A stretch of 64,000 nucleotides of DNA from Agrobacterium larrymoorei (GTDB taxonomy: Bacteria > Pseudomonadota > Alphaproteobacteria > Rhizobiales > Rhizobiaceae): positions 1,366,501 to 1,430,500 of the forward strand of contig NZ_JAUTBL010000002.1 in assembly GCF_030819275.1 (NCBI RefSeq), in the 5' to 3' direction. The notes below the pieces were generated by a model, which made no database searches, was not told where the DNA came from, and was given only the letters and a program-made list of their open reading frames with translations. Shown in pieces: positions 14,509 to 22,838 of the stretch. Numbering within the stretch: the stretch's first letter is position 1; the number at the start of each line of letters is the position of its first letter. Both the position numbers and the translations under genes were made by a program.

Positions 14509-14539
14509 AAATGCCGCCCAGGGTCGCTGGGCGGCATTT
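14509..14539. terminator. bidirectional rho-independent terminator
   Basis: AAATGCCGCCCAG (14509-14521) pairs perfectly with CTGGGCGGCATTT (14527-14539) across a 5-base loop. A-rich sequence upstream and T-rich downstream allow termination from both sides. It separates the plus-strand XRE remnant from the minus-strand small exported protein. Confidence 0.88.
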
Positions 14540-14564
14540 GTCGTTTTAGGAATTGAGCTTTCTG

Positions 14565-14708
14565 TCATCGACCGCCTGGGCGTTCCGAAGCTGCGCGGCC
14601 GCCGCAGCGCGAGCCATCACTCGCTCTGTCATCTGGAAAATTGCAAGAAGCATTCGCGACGCTCGCGAACGAAAGCAGTGCGATTATAGCGGCAGTCAAA
14701 ATATTCAT
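14565..14708 (-). CDS. 47-residue exported peptide with SDGSRCGGR..RPGGR tail
   Basis: ATG 14708 with GGAGAGGG upstream. Residues 1-20 form a classical signal peptide (MNILTAAIIALL...ASVANA) with an Ala-x-Ala cleavage site. The mature peptide of about 27 residues has two cysteines and the sequence SDGSRCGGRAASERPGGR. I recall similar short secreted tails in rhizobial genomes and prophages, but no known function. It lies on the minus strand between the bidirectional terminator and the palindrome near tRNA-Lys. Confidence 0.7.
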   Translation of the reverse strand: MNILTAAIIALLSFASVANASCNFPDDRASDGSRCGGRAASERPGGR

Positions 14709-14840
14709 GATTTCCCTCTCCTAGCGCCAAAGTGGCGAGCGACATAAATCACGACTTTAGAGGGTAACGCAAATATTAAGTTCAACTTAAATGACTTTTC
14801 TTGGGCGCAGTCCGCATCGGCGTAATGAAGCGAATTGAGC

Positions 14841-14860
14841 AAAGTCCCACGTGGGACTTT
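14841..14860. repeat. 20-bp perfect palindrome near the element end
   Basis: AAAGTCCCACGTGGGACTTT is a perfect dyad, followed by more T. Half of it (AAAGTCCCACG) recurs at 14873-14883. The pair lies between the element genes and tRNA-Lys (14931). It could be a recombinase accessory site, a regulator operator or a hairpin terminator; the six T after position 14857 favour the last for rightward transcripts. Confidence 0.7.
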
Positions 14861-14930
14861 TTACCGGTCCCAAAAGTCCCACGGCGAACCACAAAATACC
14901 TTGTAAAACATTGATTTTACTGATGTTCAT

Positions 14931-15006
14931 TGGTGAGAGCGCAGGGATTCGAACCCTGGACCTACTGATTAAAAGTCAGTTGCTCTACCGGCTGAGCTAC
15001 GCTCTC
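14931..15006 (-). tRNA. tRNA-Lys (anticodon TTT)
   Basis: On the minus strand the sequence folds as a cloverleaf. The acceptor GAGAGCG pairs with CGCTCTC, the anticodon arm CTGACTTTTAATCAG presents TTT, the T-arm contains GGTTCGAATCC, and the 3' CCA is encoded (14931-14933). The 3' end faces the phage-like element, the usual arrangement for integration into a tRNA gene. Confidence 0.97.
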
Positions 15007-15189
15007 CCAAGCATGGGCGAAGCGCCCCGCGGAAGTGGGCGGAACATATGTAGAGGCACGTTTGCGGTCAACCCATAAAAACAGGATTATATCATCTTTC
15101 CGCGTTTTTTTGCCGCAACCGCAAAAAGGTGATTGGTGGCAAGGGTTTGGTGGGGCTACAAGGCGTCGTGAACCGTCCGGAGTGCCGCC

Positions 15190-15936
15190 TTGTCCATCGC
15201 CGATATTTCCCTCCTTACAGCGCTTTTCGCCGGTGCTTTGTCGTTTCTGTCCCCTTGTGTGTTGCCGCTCGTGCCGCCCTATCTCTGCTATATGGCTGGC
15301 ATCTCGGTGGAGCAGTTCCGGGATGAACGCTTCGAGGCAAAGCCGCATGTCCGCAAGGCGGTGCTTCTGGCGGCGCTGTTTTTTACGCTGGGTTTCGCCA
15401 CGGTCTTCGTGGCGCTCGGTGCCGGTGCGTCCACCATTGGAATGGTGCTGCGCCAAAATCTAGAGATTCTGGCTAAGATCGGCGGTCTGATCATCATCCT
15501 GATGGGACTAAACTTCCTCGGCGTGTTCCGGATTGGCGTCTTCTCGCGCGAGGCGCGTTTCCAAAGCGGCGGCAAGCCTGCCACGCTTTCCGGCGCCTAT
15601 GTCATGGGATTAGCCTTTGCCTTTGGCTGGACACCCTGCATCGGTCCCGTGCTTGGTGCGATCCTCGGCGTTGCGGCCTCGCGCAATACGGTAGGCGAAG
15701 GCGCGATGTTGCTGGCTGTCTATTCCGCGGGTCTCGCCATTCCGTTCTGGATTGCCGCAGCCTTTTCCGGCAGTTTCATGCGCTTTCTTGCTCGCTTCCG
15801 TCGTCATCTCGGTCTTGTTGAAAAAGTCATGGGCGTCCTGTTGATCCTGACGGGTATTGCTTTCATGTCCGGCTTCATTACCAATGTGGCGATCTGGTTT
15901 CAGGAGAGCTTTCCAATCCTGATGAAAATCGGCTAG
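15190..15936 (+). CDS. ccdA: cytochrome c biogenesis protein CcdA
   Basis: 248 residues from a TTG start with GGAG upstream. Six membrane segments are visible. The paired DsbD-like motifs are SFLSPCVLPLVPPYL (first Cys, residue about 22) and GWTPCIGPVLGA (second Cys, about 148), the two conserved cysteines that relay electrons across the inner membrane. It passes reductant from thioredoxin to periplasmic haem-lyase thioredoxins for cytochrome c maturation. It is the first core gene after tRNA-Lys and is functionally matched with the c-type cytochrome oxidase encoded at 34-37 kb. Confidence 0.93.
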   Translation: MSIADISLLTALFAGALSFLSPCVLPLVPPYLCYMAGISVEQFRDERFEAKPHVRKAVLLAALFFTLGFATVFVALGAGASTIGMVLRQNLEILAKIGGLIIILMGLNFLGVFRIGVFSREARFQSGGKPATLSGAYVMGLAFAFGWTPCIGPVLGAILGVAASRNTVGEGAMLLAVYSAGLAIPFWIAAAFSGSFMRFLARFRRHLGLVEKVMGVLLILTGIAFMSGFITNVAIWFQESFPILMKIG

Positions 15937-15971
15937 ACCCTCTTGAAGACGAAGTGCACGGCGAGGGGGCC

Positions 15972-16916
15972 ATGGCTGAAATCGCCGGACTGCTGTTTCC
16001 GTTTTTCGGGTTGATCCTGATTGGCTATGTGGCGGCGCGGATCACGAAGCAGCCCGCCGAAGCGCTGGGTTGGCTGAACACCTTTATCATCTACGCCGCA
16101 CTTCCCGCACTCTTCTTCAAGCTTGTCGCCCGTACACCGGTCGATCAACTGGCGCGAATGGATTTTGTCGCGCTGAGTTTAGTCTCGACCTACACGATCT
16201 TTCTCTGCCTTTTCCTCATCGGCTATTACGGACGTCGCAACAGTTTTGCCGACTGCATCATCCAGAGTTTTGCTGGGGCCTATGGCAACATCGGCTATAT
16301 GGGGCCAGGACTGGCGCTACTGGCGCTCGGAGAGCGCGCCGCCGTCCCGGTCGCGCTGATTGTCTGTCTGGAGAATGCCGCGCATTTCGTTGCCGCACCG
16401 GCGCTTATGGCTATCGCTGGGGGTGACAAAAGATCCCGCCTGAAGCTCGCGGCCGATGTTGCACGTAAAGTGCTGACGCATCCCTTCATCCTGTCTGTCA
16501 TTCTTGGCTTCATTGCGGCCATCTTTGCCTGGCAGCCGCCTCAGCCAGTGCAGCAACTGGTGGATTATCTGGCGCAATCAGCGGCACCATGCGCGCTGTT
16601 TTCCATGGGCGTGACGCTGGCACTTCGGCCGCTCAAGCGGGTACCGATAGAGATCAGTTACATCGTGCCAGCCAAGCTGATCCTGCATCCGCTGCTGGCA
16701 TACCTCGTGATGTCTTCCTTCGGCCATTTCGACCCCGTCTGGGTGTCGACAGCGGTTCTTCTCGCCGCACTGCCGACGGCGACGAATGTCTTCGTCATCG
16801 GGCAGCATTATCAGGTGTGGCAGGAGCGTGCATCGGCGACCATTCTGATCTCCACCGTGCTCTCCGTCTTCACGGTTTCGCTCGTGCTTTACCTCATTCG
16901 CGAAATGAGCGCCTGA
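15972..16916 (+). CDS. AEC-family (auxin efflux carrier-like) transporter
   Basis: 314 residues from ATG 15972, preceded by GCGAGGGGG; a GTG at 15954 is weaker. Ten hydrophobic segments in two halves, as in the AEC/BASS-like fold. Typical features are LINTFIIYAALPALFF-like segment 2 and GAYGNIGYMGPGLAL in segment 4, with ALPTATNVFVIGQHY near the end. Members export or import small organic anions such as malonate. The substrate cannot be read from the sequence. Its 3' end overlaps the convergent monooxygenase gene by 23 bases. Confidence 0.87.
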   Translation: MAEIAGLLFPFFGLILIGYVAARITKQPAEALGWLNTFIIYAALPALFFKLVARTPVDQLARMDFVALSLVSTYTIFLCLFLIGYYGRRNSFADCIIQSFAGAYGNIGYMGPGLALLALGERAAVPVALIVCLENAAHFVAAPALMAIAGGDKRSRLKLAADVARKVLTHPFILSVILGFIAAIFAWQPPQPVQQLVDYLAQSAAPCALFSMGVTLALRPLKRVPIEISYIVPAKLILHPLLAYLVMSSFGHFDPVWVSTAVLLAALPTATNVFVIGQHYQVWQERASATILISTVLSVFTVSLVLYLIREMSA

Positions 16917-18108
16917 GACTGCCGACGATCAGTGAGGGCAGGGCCTTGATACCCCGGCCGGGCTCGATGCCTTCGCGCATCACGAGACCGCGCAGCGGCC
17001 CCACATTTCCGAGCACATGCAGTCCTGCAGCGCGCGCCATCTGCATCGGCAGCATGCCGGAGAGAAGCGACCGGTTGAGAAGATCCACACTGAGTGTGCG
17101 GCTGAAAACGTCGGCGCGGCGGCGCCGGTCGAATGTCGCACCTGCATCTGCCGGGATCACGCCTCCGGTCAGTGTGCCGAGCATGTCGGTCAAAACGATG
17201 ATGTCGCGAAGGCTGAGATTGAGACCCTGTGCGCCGATCGGCGGGAAGCCGTGACCGGCTTCGCCGACAAGCGCGACGCGCCCTCTGCCAAAGGAACGGG
17301 CCGTCATACTGGAAAGCGGCCATGTCTGCACACCCTCATTAACCGAGACTGTGCCGAGCATGGATTGCATACGTTCTTCAACACGAGCGCTTAACGCCTC
17401 CAACGGCAGGCTGACAAGCTCGGTAGCCTGCTCTGGTTTGACCACCCAAACGAGGCTGGAGCGATCGCCGGGCAAGGGAACTTGAGTGAATGGTCCCGAG
17501 GAGGTGTGGAACTCGGTCGAGATATTGCCGTGCGGCCGACTATGCGAGAAATTGAGAACGACAGCGGTCTGCGGATAGGACCAGCTTCGAACGCCGATGC
17601 CTGCCGCCTCGCGAACCTTGGAATTTCTTCCATCGGCGCCGATCACAAAGCTGCTCGATACAGCCTCGCCAGTAGACAGGGTTAGTGAGACATCGTGAGG
17701 CCCGACCTCGACCGTGTCTACCGTCGCATCGATGAGCGTGATGTTGTTTTCCTTGGCGACAGCTTCTGTAAGGACGCTGAGCAGTGCGGCATTCGGCATG
17801 TTCCAACCAAAGGCGGTCAGTCCGATTTCGGAGGAACGGAAGGCGACGGTCGGCGCGCGTAGCAGGCGGTCGGTGCCATCGATGATCTGCATTGTGGAAA
17901 GCCGCGCAGCCGATGGTTCGATTTTGGACCAAACACCGAGCCGGTCGAGAAAACGGATGGACTGATCCATCAGAGCCGTCGTTCGGCGATCGCTCCTATC
18001 GGTTTGGGGGGCAACGAGTGCAACGTTTCGACCCGCGCGCGCAATGGCGAGAGCAGCGATTTGTCCTGCAAGTCCAGCGCCGACAACGGCAACTTCGAAG
18101 TTCTTCAT
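16894..18108 (-). CDS. UbiH/COQ6-family FAD-dependent monooxygenase
   Basis: 404 residues. The N-terminal Rossmann motif reads VVGAGLAGQIAALAIARAG, the middle motif IGADGRNSKVREAAGI binds NADPH/FAD, and VALVGEAGHGFPPIGAQGLNL is the second FAD motif of UbiH-type hydroxylases (usually GDAAH). The family hydroxylates the ubiquinone ring, so a role in ubiquinone biosynthesis is likely, although paralogues with other substrates exist. It is a single gene with its own promoter region at 18109-18315, shared divergently with pcs. Confidence 0.88.
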   Translation of the reverse strand: MKNFEVAVVGAGLAGQIAALAIARAGRNVALVAPQTDRSDRRTTALMDQSIRFLDRLGVWSKIEPSAARLSTMQIIDGTDRLLRAPTVAFRSSEIGLTAFGWNMPNAALLSVLTEAVAKENNITLIDATVDTVEVGPHDVSLTLSTGEAVSSSFVIGADGRNSKVREAAGIGVRSWSYPQTAVVLNFSHSRPHGNISTEFHTSSGPFTQVPLPGDRSSLVWVVKPEQATELVSLPLEALSARVEERMQSMLGTVSVNEGVQTWPLSSMTARSFGRGRVALVGEAGHGFPPIGAQGLNLSLRDIIVLTDMLGTLTGGVIPADAGATFDRRRRADVFSRTLSVDLLNRSLLSGMLPMQMARAAGLHVLGNVGPLRGLVMREGIEPGRGIKALPSLIVGSLRRSFRE

Positions 18109-18315
18109 CGTCTTGTTCCACTCCTGCAGTCGAGGCTCAACACATAGTGGCTTTGCGCCGGCAAATCCAGAAGCCGAATGGCGACAGATCGCAATGTCCC
18201 TGCGGCAACATGCTCATTAAGTTCTAGGATAAGCATTCTCGCATGGTTGCAAAGAGCGGTGAATGGTCGCATATCGGATAGAGAGAATGAGTAAGAGCGG
18301 GGCCGTTACGCTGTC

Positions 18316-19047
18316 ATGAAGATTTTCAATTACAGACGCGTACCCTATGCCGAAATCCGGGCTTTCTCCGTTCACATCCTTACTGCCTCGGGCTCCTTTC
18401 TTGCCTTCCTTGGTGTCGTTGCTGCCGCTGAACATCGTTTCGTCGACATGTTCTGGTGGCTCGGTTTGGCGCTTCTTGTGGATGGCATCGACGGCCCGAT
18501 CGCGCGTAAGGTGCAGGTCAAGGAAGTTTTGCCCAACTGGTCCGGTGACACGCTGGATAACATTATCGATTACGTCACCTACGTGTTGCTGCCCGCCTTC
18601 GCTCTCTATCAGAGCGGCATGATCGGTGAGCCTTGGTCCTTCGTCGCCGCCGGTATGATCGTGGTATCGAGCGCGATCTATTACGCCGACATGGGCATGA
18701 AAACGGACGAATACTTCTTCTCGGGCTTCCCGGTTGTTTGGAACATGGTGGTGTTCACGCTCTTTGTCATCGATGCCAGCGCCACCACGGCGATGATCAT
18801 CGTCACGGTATCGGTTATCCTCACTTTCCTGCCAATCAACTTCTTGCATCCAGTGAGAGTGAAGCGGCTGCGGTGGCTGAATATGGCGGTTTTCTTGCTC
18901 TGGTGCGTGCTCAGCGGCTACTCGCTTTTGTTGCATTTCCAATCGCCTGACTGGCTTATTGCCGGGGTCGTGGTCACCGGTATCTATCTATACTGCATCG
19001 GCGGTCTTATGCAGTTCGCACCCTCTCTTGGCGCAAAAACGCGCTGA
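18316..19047 (+). CDS. pcs: phosphatidylcholine synthase
   Basis: 243 residues with about eight membrane segments. It carries the CDP-alcohol phosphotransferase signature DGIDGPIARK...GDTLDNIIDY (DG-x2-AR-x8-G-x3-D-x3-D variant, about residues 56-83). It condenses choline with CDP-diacylglycerol to give phosphatidylcholine in the inner membrane, the Pcs pathway characteristic of rhizobia, agrobacteria and Brucella. Length and N-terminus match that family. It is followed by 166 gene-free bases before the ABC operon. Confidence 0.95.
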   Translation: MKIFNYRRVPYAEIRAFSVHILTASGSFLAFLGVVAAAEHRFVDMFWWLGLALLVDGIDGPIARKVQVKEVLPNWSGDTLDNIIDYVTYVLLPAFALYQSGMIGEPWSFVAAGMIVVSSAIYYADMGMKTDEYFFSGFPVVWNMVVFTLFVIDASATTAMIIVTVSVILTFLPINFLHPVRVKRLRWLNMAVFLLWCVLSGYSLLLHFQSPDWLIAGVVVTGIYLYCIGGLMQFAPSLGAKTR

Positions 19048-19213
19048 GAAAAACAGTCGTTTAAAAGCATACGCGGATCGTTCTTTTTCAGTTGTACAGT
19101 GTCATAAAAAAGGATTTAGTACGCATAAAGAGCAGTGCTCAAATTTAGTGCAAGGGTGTCGATCCTATCGTTAAGCCTCATAGAAGTGCAGCGATCGGTG
19201 AAAAGGGGAACAG

Positions 19214-20803
19214 GTGACGGAAACGGTTGCGTCTGGGGCTTTGCCCCTCTTGTCCGTGCGCCAGCTGACCAAGCTGTTTGGAACATTCGCCGCATGCAAT
19301 GCGATCGATCTGGATATTGCGCCGGGTGAAATACATGCTCTTTTGGGCGAGAACGGCGCGGGTAAATCCACTCTGGTCAAGATGCTCTTTGGCGTTCTTG
19401 AGCCGACAAGTGGCGATATTGTCTGGAACGGCAATTCAGTAAGAATCGGGTCGCCGGGAGAAGCCCGCAAGCTGGGCGTCGGCATGGTATTCCAGCATTT
19501 TTCCCTTTTCGAAGCTTTGACGGTCGCGGAAAATATTGCGCTTTCGCTCGATCCCAAGATTTCCCTGAAGGAGATTGCAAGGGAGGCCGAGACGCTCTCC
19601 AAGGCCTATGGCCTGCCGCTCGATCCTTACGCCCATGTTGCCGATCTTTCCGTGGGCGAGCGTCAGCGCATCGAGATCGTTCGTGCTCTGTTGCAGAACC
19701 CAAAGCTTATCATTCTGGATGAACCGACCTCTGTGCTGACACCGCAGGAAGCGGACCGCCTGTTCGAGACGCTGGAGAAGCTGAAGGCAGAAGGCCGGTC
19801 GGTGCTTTATATCAGCCACCGTCTGGAAGAGGTGCAGCGCATCTGCGACCGCGCCACTGTGCTACGTCACGGCAAGGTCACGGGAGCCTGCGATCCACGC
19901 CAGGAAACGCCTGCTTCTCTGGCGCGCATGATGGTCGGCTCCGATGTCGCAGGCATCCAGCGTGACGACGAATGTACCATTGGCGATGTCGCGGTCGAGA
20001 TCATCGGTCTCTCTGTTCCGGCCCGCACGCCCTTTGCCGTATCCCTCAAGAACATCGCCATGAAGGTTCGCGCGGGCGAGGTTCTGGCCATCGCGGGGAT
20101 TGCTGGCAATGGCCAGGGCGAGTTGTTCGATGCTCTCTCCGGCGAGTATCCCGTCTCAAAGGACGACACGATTTTCCTGCGCGGCAAGCCCGTCGGTCGC
20201 ACGGGCATCAATGGACGCCGGTTGTTGGGCGCAGGCTTCGTGCCGGAAGAGCGCCACGGCCATGCCGCCGTACCCAATATGAGCCTGTCCGACAATCTTT
20301 TGTTGGCGCGCTGTCGCTCCGATAGAAAGGCATTTCTGAGCGGCGGCTTTCTGAATGTGGTGCGTCATTCTGTCATCAAGAACGCTGCCAAGCGTATCTC
20401 CGAGAAAATGGACGTGCGTAAAAGTGGGGACGATCCGCTTGCCGGTTCGCTCTCCGGCGGCAATCTGCAGAAATTCATCGTGGGTCGTGAACTCGATCGG
20501 CAGCCATCTGTGCTGGTCGTCAATCAGCCGACATGGGGTGTGGATGCGGGGGCGGCCAGCCGTATTCGCCAGGCACTGGTCGATATGGCGAAGGCAGGTT
20601 CGGCGGTCATCGTCATCAGCCAGGATCTGGACGAAATCTTCGAGGTTGCATCGAGCATTGCCGTTATTTCCGACGGTCACTTGTCCAACGCCTACCCGGC
20701 AAAGGAGATGACGCGTGAGAAGATCGGCCTGTTGATGGGTGGCGTACACACAGGTAACACAGGACAGGCAGGGCATACGGAGCAGGTCGTTCATGCGCAT
20801 TGA
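19214..20803 (+). CDS. BMP-type ABC importer, ATP-binding protein (two domains)
   Basis: 529 residues from GTG 19214 with AGGGGAACAG. Domain 1 has Walker A GENGAGKST, signature LSVGERQRIEI and Walker B LIILDEPTSVL. Domain 2 has a degenerate Walker A (GIAGNGQGEL), signature LSGGNLQKFIVG and the family-typical VNQPTWGVD. It energises uptake through the two permeases that follow. The overall gene set matches Bmp/Nup (RnsBACD-like) nucleoside importers. No nucleoside-catabolic gene is adjacent, so the substrate is inferred only. Confidence 0.92.
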   Translation: MTETVASGALPLLSVRQLTKLFGTFAACNAIDLDIAPGEIHALLGENGAGKSTLVKMLFGVLEPTSGDIVWNGNSVRIGSPGEARKLGVGMVFQHFSLFEALTVAENIALSLDPKISLKEIAREAETLSKAYGLPLDPYAHVADLSVGERQRIEIVRALLQNPKLIILDEPTSVLTPQEADRLFETLEKLKAEGRSVLYISHRLEEVQRICDRATVLRHGKVTGACDPRQETPASLARMMVGSDVAGIQRDDECTIGDVAVEIIGLSVPARTPFAVSLKNIAMKVRAGEVLAIAGIAGNGQGELFDALSGEYPVSKDDTIFLRGKPVGRTGINGRRLLGAGFVPEERHGHAAVPNMSLSDNLLLARCRSDRKAFLSGGFLNVVRHSVIKNAAKRISEKMDVRKSGDDPLAGSLSGGNLQKFIVGRELDRQPSVLVVNQPTWGVDAGAASRIRQALVDMAKAGSAVIVISQDLDEIFEVASSIAVISDGHLSNAYPAKEMTREKIGLLMGGVHTGNTGQAGHTEQVVHAH

Positions 20804-21881
20804 ACTGGAAAAACGCGCAGGGGTCTCCAAGCTCTTTGCCATTCTCTCGCCGCTCCTGGCTCTGGCGCTGACGCTTATCGTCGGTGCGATCATCTTTGCA
20901 GCGCTCGGCAAAGAGCCCATCGGTGCGCTCTACAGCTTCTTCATCGAGCCGTTGCTGGAAGTCTGGTCGTTGCATGAACTTGCCGTCAAGGCAGCGCCGC
21001 TGATCCTGATCGCGGTCGGGCTTGCCATCTGCTATCGGTCGAACAACTGGAATATCGGCGCGGAAGGTCAGTTCACCATCGGCGCGATCACCGGCTCCAT
21101 CCTGCCTGTCCTGAACCCCGATTGGCAGTCGCCGATGATCCTGCCGCTGATGCTCATCATGGGGGCAGCAGGCGGTGCGCTCTATGCGGGTATTCCGGCG
21201 CTATTGAAGACACGGTTCAACACCAATGAGATCCTGACCAGCCTCATGCTGGTCTATGTCGCCCAACTGTTCCTGGATTGGCTGGTGCGCGGTATCTGGC
21301 GCGATCCGCAGGGTTACAATTTTCCGCAGACCAAGCCTTTCAACGAAAGCGCGGTCCTGCCTGAACTGCTCGAGTCAGGCCGTGCCCATTGGGGCGTCGT
21401 CTTTGCGCTGGTCGCCGCCATCGCGCTCTGGTTCATGATGCGCTACATGCTGAAGGGCTTCGAGGTTACCGTGCTCGGCCAATCGGAGCGGGCAGGGCGC
21501 TTTGCCGGCTTCTCGTCTCGCGGCATGGTCTGGTTTTCGCTGCTCCTTTCCGGTGCGCTCGCGGGCCTTGCTGGCATCTCGGAAGTGTCCGGCTCCATCG
21601 GGCATCTCCAGCCGTCGATTTCGCCGGGCTATGGCTTTACCGCCATCATCGTCGCGTTTCTCGGCAGGTTGAATCCACTCGGCATTATCGCTTCGGGGCT
21701 GGTTCTATCGCTGACCTATCTCGGTGGCGAGGCGGTGCAGATGTCGCTGCAGATATCCGACAAGGTCGTGCGTGTGTTCCAGGGTCTATTGCTCTTCTTC
21801 GTCCTGTCCTGCGATACGCTGATCCTCTACAAAATCCGCATCCGTTGGTCGCGAAGCGCCAACCGTGAAGGAGCCGCATGA
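20793..21881 (+). CDS. BMP-type ABC importer, permease 1
   Basis: 362 residues from ATG 20793, overlapping the ATPase gene by 11 bases. About ten membrane segments. The family landmark NNWNIGAEGQFTIGAI and the coupling region FNTNEILTSLMLVYVA are clear. It belongs to the BPD_transp_2 family of nucleoside/branched-chain substrate permeases and forms a heterodimer with the product of the next gene. Confidence 0.92.
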   Translation: MRIELEKRAGVSKLFAILSPLLALALTLIVGAIIFAALGKEPIGALYSFFIEPLLEVWSLHELAVKAAPLILIAVGLAICYRSNNWNIGAEGQFTIGAITGSILPVLNPDWQSPMILPLMLIMGAAGGALYAGIPALLKTRFNTNEILTSLMLVYVAQLFLDWLVRGIWRDPQGYNFPQTKPFNESAVLPELLESGRAHWGVVFALVAAIALWFMMRYMLKGFEVTVLGQSERAGRFAGFSSRGMVWFSLLLSGALAGLAGISEVSGSIGHLQPSISPGYGFTAIIVAFLGRLNPLGIIASGLVLSLTYLGGEAVQMSLQISDKVVRVFQGLLLFFVLSCDTLILYKIRIRWSRSANREGAA

Positions 21882-22801
21882 TGGATATGTTTCAGGCGAT
21901 CCTTCTGACAGTCATTACCGCCGCTACGCCGCTGGTCATTGCCGCCCTTGGTGAGCTGGTCACCGAGCGCGCCGGTGTCCTCAATCTCGGTGTCGAAGGC
22001 ATGATCGTCATCGGTGCGGTCTGCGCCTTCGCCGCTGCCCATATGAGCGGGTCTCCCTATATCGGCATTCTGGCTGGCATTGCTGCGGGCGCGGTCTTCT
22101 CGCTGCTCTTCGGCTTCCTGACCCTCACCCTTGTGACCAACCAAGTGGCGACCGGCCTTGCGCTTACCATTCTCGGGCTTGGCGTCTCCGGCATGTTAGG
22201 GGAAAGCTTCGTGGGTGTGCCCGGTGTCAAGCTGCCGAACATCGTGTTTCCAGTGCTCTCGGATATTCCCTTCATCGGCCCGATCCTCTTCCGCCAGGAT
22301 CTGATCTTCTACATCTCGATTGCGCTGGTCTTCGGTATCAGCTGGTTTCTGTTCAAAAGCCGCACCGGACTCAAAATTCGCGCGATCGGTGACAGCCATT
22401 CGTCAGCCCATGCGCTCGGCATCAACGTTATCCGCACGCGCTACCTCGCGGTGATGTTCGGCGGCGCCTGTGCGGGTCTGGCTGGCGCGCAGCTCTCGCT
22501 CGTCTACACGCCGCAATGGGTGGAGAATATGTCTGCCGGTCGTGGCTGGATTGCGCTGGCACTCGTCGTCTTCGCGTCCTGGCGGCCGTGGCGTGTTCTT
22601 GCCGGGGGCTATCTCTTCGGTGCGGTCACGATCGGCCAGCTGCATGCGCAGGCTTTTGGTATCGGCGTGCCGTCCCAGCTCCTTTCAGCGCTTCCTTATG
22701 TAGCAACTATTGTGGTGTTGATTATCATCTCCCATAATCGGCGCACCACGCTGATCAATACACCGGCATCGCTCGGCAAACCGTTCGTGCCGGATCGCTA
22801 A
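21878..22801 (+). CDS. BMP-type ABC importer, permease 2
   Basis: 307 residues, start set by ATGA overlap with permease 1. It contains LGELVTERAGVLNLGVEGMIVIGA and NQVATGLALTILGLGVSG, standard in the NupQ-like partner permease. Eight or nine membrane segments. The operon continues to the binding-protein gene 37 bases downstream, so order is ATPase, permease, permease, binding protein. Confidence 0.92.
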   Translation: MMDMFQAILLTVITAATPLVIAALGELVTERAGVLNLGVEGMIVIGAVCAFAAAHMSGSPYIGILAGIAAGAVFSLLFGFLTLTLVTNQVATGLALTILGLGVSGMLGESFVGVPGVKLPNIVFPVLSDIPFIGPILFRQDLIFYISIALVFGISWFLFKSRTGLKIRAIGDSHSSAHALGINVIRTRYLAVMFGGACAGLAGAQLSLVYTPQWVENMSAGRGWIALALVVFASWRPWRVLAGGYLFGAVTIGQLHAQAFGIGVPSQLLSALPYVATIVVLIIISHNRRTTLINTPASLGKPFVPDR

Positions 22802-22838
22802 AAATCCGAAAGTCATGCCTAACCAAGCAGGGGTAAAA

